DNA of 38,129 nucleotides, taken from contig NZXU01000115.1 in NCBI GenBank assembly GCA_002698425.1, positions 1 to 38,129 on the forward strand. Direction: 5' to 3'. Shown in pieces: positions 33,035-38,129 of the stretch; position 1 is the first letter of the stretch; every line of letters begins with the position of its first letter. The notes beneath the pieces are model-generated. The model had not been told where the DNA came from. It ran no database searches and worked only from the letters and a program-made list of their open reading frames with translations. The position numbers and the translations under genes are program-made. The stretch comes from Ahrensia sp. Its GTDB lineage: Bacteria > Pseudomonadota > Alphaproteobacteria > Rhizobiales > Rhizobiaceae.

Positions 33035-33796
33035 ATGAGCTCATCGAACTTTAACATGTATGCTGGCGCCTTCCTGGGCACGGTTTTCGTCATGATGTCG
33101 GTCGGAATTCTCGGGGAAGCGATCTTCCACGAAGAAGAACCCGAACAGGCCGGTTTCGCGATCGCCGTCGAGGAAAGCAGCGGCGGCGGTGAAGCCACCG
33201 CAGCCGCCGAGCCGACGATCGAGCCCATCGGCCCGCTTCTGGCCGATGCCGACATTGCCGCCGGCGAAGCGGTCTACAAGAAATGCGCGGCATGCCACAC
33301 GGACGAAAAGGGCGGCGCCAACAAGGTCGGCCCGAACCTCTGGGGCCTGATCAACCGCCCGGTCGCCTCGCATGAGGGCTTCAAGTACTCCTCCGCCATG
33401 CAGGCTTTCGCCGAGGGCGGCACCGTGTGGGACTATGAGCACCTGAACGCCTTCACCCACAAGCCGAAGGATCTCGTTCCGGGCACCGCGATGGGCTTTG
33501 CCGGGCTGAAGAAGGTGGAAGACCGCGCCAACCTCGTCGCCTATCTGCGCACGATGGCCGACACGCCGGAACCGCTGCCGAGCGCCGACGCGGCGCCTGC
33601 TGCAGAGGATGCGACCGCGACGGAAACGCCGGCCGCCGAGGACGCCACGATGGATGCCACAGAAGAGCCGGCGGCAACCGACGCCTCGGCGACGACCGAA
33701 GATCAGCCGGCAACCGAAGAGACGCCCGCCGCCACCGAGGAAGCCGCGCCGATGGAAGAGACCGCGCCGGCCCCCGAAGGCGAAACGCAGAACTGA
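33035..33796 (+). CDS. Membrane-anchored class I cytochrome c (CycM-like)
   Basis: The 253-residue protein has an N-terminal uncleaved membrane helix ([20 protein letters not shown]), an acidic linker, and a c-type domain. The haem motif CAACH lies near residue 86, followed by [24 protein letters not shown] and [12 protein letters not shown] with the axial Met. About 70 further residues are almost only Ala, Thr, Glu, Pro and Asp. The domain resembles CycM/cytochrome c552, which passes electrons from bc1 to aa3 oxidase on the periplasmic side. The acidic tail is unusual compared with the short CycM proteins I remember. ATG 33035; a strong terminator follows. Confidence 0.88.
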   Translation: MSSSNFNMYAGAFLGTVFVMMSVGILGEAIFHEEEPEQAGFAIAVEESSGGGEATAAAEPTIEPIGPLLADADIAAGEAVYKKCAACHTDEKGGANKVGPNLWGLINRPVASHEGFKYSSAMQAFAEGGTVWDYEHLNAFTHKPKDLVPGTAMGFAGLKKVEDRANLVAYLRTMADTPEPLPSADAAPAAEDATATETPAAEDATMDATEEPAATDASATTEDQPATEETPAATEEAAPMEETAPAPEGETQN

Positions 33797-33825
33797 CGGC
33801 ACCCCGCCAGTCGTCGAAAATCCAG

Positions 33826-33853
33826 AAAAGCCGGGCATTGCCCGGCTTTTTGT
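33826..33853 (+). terminator. Rho-independent terminator of the cytochrome c gene
   Basis: An 11-bp perfect stem (aaaagccgggc / gcccggctttt, loop att) ends in a T-run, 30 nt after the stop codon. Confidence 0.95.
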
Positions 33854-33914
33854 CTTTGTTTTCCCGCATTCCTCTCTAAGCTTTAGGCCAAGGCAACGAA
33901 GACAGGAGGCTTGC

Positions 33915-35783
33915 GTGCGGTTCCGGACATTTCTTTCGCTTATCGGCTTTGCGGTCCTGACCATTCAGCCGGCCGCGGCTCAGGAACCGGAATGGCACTC
34001 GACCGCCTCGCTGATCGGCGAGAGCAAATATGGCGACGATTTCCAGCATTATGACTACGTCAATCCGGACGCGCCAAAGGGCGGGACGCTGAATTCGACG
34101 GCCACCGGCAGCTTCGACAGCTTCAATCCCTATATCATCCGCGGGACGCCGGCCGCCGGTTTCGCGCGTTTCGGCGGCGGGCTGCTTTACGACACGCTGA
34201 TGGAACAGGCGGTGGACGAGCCGTCGACCAGCCATGCGCTGGTGGCCGAAGCCTATTCCCATCCGGACGATTATTCCTCGGCGACCTACCGAATCAATCC
34301 GAAAGCGCGCTGGCATGACGGCGAACCGGTCACGGCGGAAGACGTCGTCTGGTCCTTCAACGTGCTGAAGGAGAACAGCCAGCTCTACAACCGCTATTAC
34401 GAAAACGTCACCGAGGCGGTGGCGGTGAACGACCACGAAGTGACATTCAGCTTCGACCAGACCGGCAATCGCGAGCTGCCGCATATCATGGGCGACCTCG
34501 TGGTGCTGCCGAAACACTGGTGGGAGGGCACCGGCCCGGATGGCAACAAGCGCGACGTGACCGCGCCGACGCTGGAACCGCCGCTCGGTTCCGGCCCCTA
34601 CCGGATCAAGAGCTTCAACACGGGCTCCGAGATCATCTGGGAGCGCGTCGACGACTACTGGGCGAAGGACCTGCCGGTGAAGGTGGGGCGCGAGAATTTC
34701 GACATCCGCCGCTATGTCTATTTCCGTGACAGCAATGCGGAGTGGGAAGCCTTCAAGAAGGGCGGCCTCGAAGACATCCGGTCGGAACGGCGTTCGCAGA
34801 ACTGGGCGCAGGGCTACGACTTCCCGGCCTTCGTCGACGGCAAGGTGGTCAAGAAGGTCTTTCACACCAAGTCGCCTGAACCCATGCAGGGTTTCGCGAT
34901 GAATACGCGCCGCGACAAGTTCAAGGACCGGCGGGTGCGCGAGGCGCTGACCTACCTGTTCGATTTCGCGACGGTGAACAGGACCCGGCTCTACGGCCTC
35001 AGAACCCGCACCGACAGCTATTTCGTCGGCGACGAACTGGCCTCCAGCGGCGTGCCCGAAGGGCTCGAACTGGAGATCCTCGACCAATTCCGCGACCAGT
35101 TGCCGCCGGAGCTGTTCACCGAACCGTTCAGCCTGCCGGACTACAGCGAACGCGGGGCGCAGCGGGCGAACCAGCGCAAGGCGTTCCAACTCTTCAAGCA
35201 GGCCGGCTGGGTGAGCCGCGACGGCAAGCTGATCAGCGAGAAGACCGGCGAGCAGCTCGCAATCGAATATCTGGGCTCCAGCCCGACCGACGAGATCATC
35301 GCCGGCCAGTTCGTCGAGGACATGCGCAAGCTCGGCATCGACGCCTCGATCCGCATCGTCGACCAGGCGCAGATGATCAACCGGATGCAGAGTTTCGATT
35401 TCGACATGATGACGGTGATGCTGGCGCAGTCTCTCTCGCCCGGCAACGAGCAGCGCGACTTCTGGAGTTCGTCGGCCGCGGACCAGCCGGATTCGCGCAA
35501 CTTTTCCGGCATCCAGGATCCCGTCGTCGACGCGCTGGTCGACAAGGTGATCTTCGCCAAGGACCGCGAGGAACTGGTGGCGACGACCCATGCGCTCGAT
35601 CGGGTGCTGCTGTGGGGCTACTACTATATCCCGCAGTGGTACACGCCCGAGGTCTGGCTGGCCTGGTGGGACAAGTTCGGCATGCCGGACAAGCAGCCCG
35701 AATATATCGGCGCGGACATCGATTCCTGGTGGGTCATTCCCGAGAAGGCAGCCGCCCTGGCCGCGGAGGGCGGCGCGCAGTGA
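33915..35783 (+). CDS. Family-5 extracellular solute-binding protein (Sec-exported, YejA type)
   Basis: The 622-residue protein has a Sec signal peptide (RTFLSLIGFAVLTIQPAAAQ, cleaved before EPEWHS). The SBP_bac_5 body includes YDYVNPDAPKGGTLNSTATG, YRINPKARWHDGEPVTAEDVV, TLEPPLGSGPYRIKSF, VYFRDSNAEWEAFKKGGLED and SPGNEQRDFWSS. These match YejA/microcin-C-type receptors that deliver oligopeptides. The start is a GTG at 33915 after ACAGGAGG; the frame runs far upstream through the cytochrome c gene in another reading and is not coding there. It is followed, overlapping by 4 bp, by a second receptor and then a yejB-type permease. Confidence 0.92.
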   Translation: MRFRTFLSLIGFAVLTIQPAAAQEPEWHSTASLIGESKYGDDFQHYDYVNPDAPKGGTLNSTATGSFDSFNPYIIRGTPAAGFARFGGGLLYDTLMEQAVDEPSTSHALVAEAYSHPDDYSSATYRINPKARWHDGEPVTAEDVVWSFNVLKENSQLYNRYYENVTEAVAVNDHEVTFSFDQTGNRELPHIMGDLVVLPKHWWEGTGPDGNKRDVTAPTLEPPLGSGPYRIKSFNTGSEIIWERVDDYWAKDLPVKVGRENFDIRRYVYFRDSNAEWEAFKKGGLEDIRSERRSQNWAQGYDFPAFVDGKVVKKVFHTKSPEPMQGFAMNTRRDKFKDRRVREALTYLFDFATVNRTRLYGLRTRTDSYFVGDELASSGVPEGLELEILDQFRDQLPPELFTEPFSLPDYSERGAQRANQRKAFQLFKQAGWVSRDGKLISEKTGEQLAIEYLGSSPTDEIIAGQFVEDMRKLGIDASIRIVDQAQMINRMQSFDFDMMTVMLAQSLSPGNEQRDFWSSSAADQPDSRNFSGIQDPVVDALVDKVIFAKDREELVATTHALDRVLLWGYYYIPQWYTPEVWLAWWDKFGMPDKQPEYIGADIDSWWVIPEKAAALAAEGGAQ

Positions 35784-37663
35784 GCGGCGGTTTCCCGGTC
35801 GACCGCAGGCGCTTCCTCGCCCTTGCCGGCGGCATCGCCGCAAGCGCCGCCTTTCCGCCGCTTGGCCGCGCGGAAAATCCGAGCGGCGTGGCGCTGCATG
35901 GCCTGTCGGCCTTCGGGGATCTGAAATATCCGCCCGGATTCGAGCAGTTCGACTATGCCTCGCCGGACGCGCCGACGGGCGGGACATTCAATTTCCAGCC
36001 GGGTTACTGGTTCTACAACCAGAACGTCCAGACCTTCAACACGCTGAACAGTTTCGTGCGCCGCGGGGATGCCCCGCCGCGCATGGAGACATGCTTCGAT
36101 TCGCTGATGGCGGACGCCTGGGACGAGCCGGACGCGATCTATTGCCACCTCGCCGACAGCGTGACGATCTCGGACGACCGCAACCGCTTCACCTTCACGC
36201 TGCGGCCGGAGGCGCGCTGGCATGACGGGACGCCGATCACCGCGCATGACGTCGCCTTCACCTACCGGACGCTGAAGGCGGACGGCCATCCAACGCTGCT
36301 GCTGCCGCTCGGCGTGCTGGAGGGCGCTGTGGCGGAGGATGACCACCGGGTCGCGCTCATCTTCGACGGAACGCAGTCGGCGCAGGCGATCCTGACGATC
36401 GCGACTTATCCCGTCCTCTCGAAGGCCTGGTACGAAACGCGCGAGTTCACCGCTTCGACGCTGGAACCGCCGCTCGCCTCCGGTCCCTACAAGGTCGGCG
36501 ATTTCAGCCCCGGTTCCTATATCGAATATGAGCGCGTCGCGGATTACTGGGCGCGGGATATCGGCACGGCGCGCGGGCTCGATCATTTCCAGACCATACG
36601 ATTCGAGTTCTATGCGGAGCGCCAGGCAGGTTTCGAGGCCTTCAAGAAGGGTGTCGTGACATGGCGCGAGGAGTTCACCTCCAAGACCTGGGCGACGGAG
36701 TATGAATTTCCCGCCATCATCGAAGGCAAGGTGACAAAGCGGCTGTTCGACCGCGAAGCCCGGCCGGCCATGCAGGCGATTGCGACGAACATGCGGCGCA
36801 GCCAGTTCCAACATCGCAATGTCCGCGATGCGATTGCACTCTGCTTTGATTTCGAATGGACGAACCAGAACCTGTTCTACGGCGCCTATTCGAAGAGCCA
36901 TTCGCTGTTCGAAGGATCCGACTATGCCGCGACCGGCAAGCCCGACGCGGACGAGACGGCGCTGATCGAAAAGCTCGCCGGCGATCACGACCTGCCGGAC
37001 GGCATCAAGGACGACGCCTATCTGCAGCCGCAAAGCGACGGAACGGGACGCGACCGCGGCAGGCTGCGGAGCGCGATCGGCCTTCTCGGCGAGGCCGGCT
37101 GGAGCAATGATGGCGGTATCCTGCGCAATGCCGCGGGCGAGACGCTGGACGCTGAGATCCTGATCCGGGCGAGCATCTTCGAGCGCATCTACAATCCCTG
37201 GGTGGAGACGATGCGCTCGATCGGCATCAACGCCTCGCTCAGGCTGGTGGATCCCGCGCAGTACCAGGCGCGCACCACCAGTTTCGATTTCGACATTGCC
37301 GGCCTTGCGATCGGCTGGACCGCGACGCCGACCAGTTCGAGCCTGGAGAGTGTCTTTTCCAGCAAGGCCGCCGCCGAGGACGGCTCGCGCAACTGGACAG
37401 GAACCGCCGATCCGCTGATCGACGCCATTATCGGCGAAATCGGCCGGGCGGAAAGCCGTGAAGAACACCGCACGGCGATGCGCGTGCTCGATCGGGTCTT
37501 GCGTCTGAGGCGAGACTGGATTCCAAGTTGGAATTCGGCGAATCACCGCGTCGCCTATTGGGACATGTTCGGCTTCAAGGAGCCGAAGCCCGACTACTTC
37601 TGGCCCGTGGAGCGGCTGTGGTGGTTCGAGAGGGCGAAAGCAGAGACGCTTGGAAAGGCTTGA
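35780..37663 (+). CDS. Family-5 extracellular solute-binding protein (Tat-exported paralogue)
   Basis: The 627-residue protein begins with a twin-arginine signal (DRRRFLALAGGIAASAAFPP, likely cleaved after GRA). It then matches its upstream neighbour along the length: FDYASPDAPTGGTFNFQPG, LRPEARWHDGTPITAHDVAFTYRTL, STLEPPLASGPYKVGDFSPG, RFEFYAERQAGFEAFKKGVV and IGWTATPTSSSLESVF. GTG 35780 overlaps the stop codon of the first receptor gene (GTGA), so translation is coupled. Both receptors probably feed the same YejB permease complex with different peptides or opines. The Tat signal suggests folding or cofactor binding before export. Confidence 0.91.
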   Translation: MSGGFPVDRRRFLALAGGIAASAAFPPLGRAENPSGVALHGLSAFGDLKYPPGFEQFDYASPDAPTGGTFNFQPGYWFYNQNVQTFNTLNSFVRRGDAPPRMETCFDSLMADAWDEPDAIYCHLADSVTISDDRNRFTFTLRPEARWHDGTPITAHDVAFTYRTLKADGHPTLLLPLGVLEGAVAEDDHRVALIFDGTQSAQAILTIATYPVLSKAWYETREFTASTLEPPLASGPYKVGDFSPGSYIEYERVADYWARDIGTARGLDHFQTIRFEFYAERQAGFEAFKKGVVTWREEFTSKTWATEYEFPAIIEGKVTKRLFDREARPAMQAIATNMRRSQFQHRNVRDAIALCFDFEWTNQNLFYGAYSKSHSLFEGSDYAATGKPDADETALIEKLAGDHDLPDGIKDDAYLQPQSDGTGRDRGRLRSAIGLLGEAGWSNDGGILRNAAGETLDAEILIRASIFERIYNPWVETMRSIGINASLRLVDPAQYQARTTSFDFDIAGLAIGWTATPTSSSLESVFSSKAAAEDGSRNWTGTADPLIDAIIGEIGRAESREEHRTAMRVLDRVLRLRRDWIPSWNSANHRVAYWDMFGFKEPKPDYFWPVERLWWFERAKAETLGKA

Positions 37664-37698
37664 TGTGACCAACCCGCGCCGGATGGAGCCCGCCTGAC

Positions 37699-38129
37699 AT
37701 GGGCGCCTATATCGTGCGACGCCTGCTGCTGATGATCCCGACGATTTTCGGGATCATGGCTATATCGTTCGCGGTCATCCAGTTCGCGCCCGGCGGACCG
37801 GTGGAACAGGTGATCGCGCAGCTGACCGGCCAGGGCGGCGATGCGACCGACCGGATTTCCGGCGGCGGCAGCGATATCGGCGGCGGCGAAGACGTCAGCA
37901 CGCGCGTCGAGGGCGGCTCCGTCAATTCGAAATACCGCGGCGCGCAGGGCCTCGACCCGCAATTTATCGCCAAGCTGGAACAGCAATTCGGCTTCGACAA
38001 GCCGCCGCTGGAGCGCTTCGGCCTGATGTTGTGGAACTATATCCGCTTCGATTTCGGCGAGAGCTATTTCCGCGACATCTCGGTGATCGACCTGATCGTC
38101 GAGAAGATGCCGGTGTCGATCTCGCTGGG
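37699..38129 (+). CDS. yejB: Oligopeptide ABC transporter permease, YejB type (5' part, runs off window)
   Basis: 143 codons are visible from ATG 37699 to the window end. MGAYIVRRLLLMIPTIFGIM and AISFAVIQFAPGGPVEQ form the first helix of a DppB/YejB permease. A Gly-rich periplasmic loop of about 60 residues (with GQGGDATD and SDIGGGEDVST) precedes FGFDKPPLERFGLMLWNYI, RFDFGESYFRD and the start of the core (VIDLIVEKMPVSISLG). The long loop is a YejB feature. It lies 35 bp after the second receptor gene and should be followed outside the window by yejE/yejF-type genes. Confidence 0.92.
   Translation, partial: MGAYIVRRLLLMIPTIFGIMAISFAVIQFAPGGPVEQVIAQLTGQGGDATDRISGGGSDIGGGEDVSTRVEGGSVNSKYRGAQGLDPQFIAKLEQQFGFDKPPLERFGLMLWNYIRFDFGESYFRDISVIDLIVEKMPVSISL

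Noticed and set aside
33876..37672. Two antisense open frames of about 700 codons opposite the solute-binding protein genes
   Set aside because: They are opposite clear SBP_bac_5 coding sequence and show the same biased composition; no ribosome-binding site or domain seen.

Overview
The window is chromosomal DNA of a GC-rich alphaproteobacterium, most likely a member of the Hyphomicrobiales (Rhizobiales; Rhizobiaceae, Phyllobacteriaceae or Aurantimonadaceae-like). Three things point there. The small SRP RNA lies immediately upstream of dnaX-ybaB. A cytochrome c (cycM-like) / kdsB / pheA cluster and a complete aglEFGAK alpha-glucoside operon with a divergent LacI regulator are present. Two sites have the GGAAC-N17-CGTT form of the alphaproteobacterial general stress sigma factor EcfG/RpoE2. 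No tRNA, rRNA, CRISPR array, transposase, integrase or prophage gene was seen.

Layout. 1-2.5 kb (minus): the 5' part of a conserved rhizobial hypothetical gene that appears to carry an inserted repeat, then recR-HAD hydrolase-TSUP permease. 2.65-5.2 kb: an EamA exporter (+) facing a terminator, a two-gene stress-type unit (24-aa membrane peptide plus a four-helix membrane protein) behind an EcfG-type promoter, and an exported Gly/Asn-rich protein. 5.2-8.0 kb (minus): SRP RNA, dnaX, ybaB and an RraB-like gene. The RraB-like gene is of lower GC and lies between two copies of the ybaB 3' end. 8.0-13.7 kb: HIT protein, PPOX-type flavin protein, nudC, DUF924, fadD behind an operator-like palindrome, a 70-aa protein and an orphan STAS protein. 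13.7-20.9 kb: Tat-exported metallo-beta-lactamase-fold protein, zinc alcohol dehydrogenase, pgi, a 59-aa membrane protein behind a second EcfG-type promoter, a xylonate-dehydratase-like IlvD/Edd enzyme and a PBP4-type peptidase. 20.9-28.9 kb: aglK, aglA, aglG, aglF, aglE (minus) and divergent aglR (+). 29-38.1 kb: DUF3307 protein, beta-hydroxyacid dehydrogenase, FAH-family hydrolase, pheA, kdsB, membrane-anchored cytochrome c, two tandem family-5 solute-binding proteins and the start of a yejB-type permease gene cut by the window end.

How the genes work together. The agl operon should bind, import and hydrolyse alpha-glucosides. The glucose, once phosphorylated by a glucokinase not in this window, can be interconverted with fructose-6-phosphate by Pgi. 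A sugar-acid dehydratase lies close by, and an FAH-family enzyme that could belong to sugar-acid catabolism lies about 11 kb further on. The recR/dnaX/ybaB/SRP and cycM/kdsB/pheA parts look like ancestral backbone, with more variable genes between and inside them.

The most striking structures are the 406-bp unit with the RraB-like gene between copies of the ybaB 3' end that differ only at synonymous positions, and the two EcfG-type promoters of identical geometry in front of very small membrane-protein genes. All function assignments rest on recognised motifs and remembered family features; no database search was possible.
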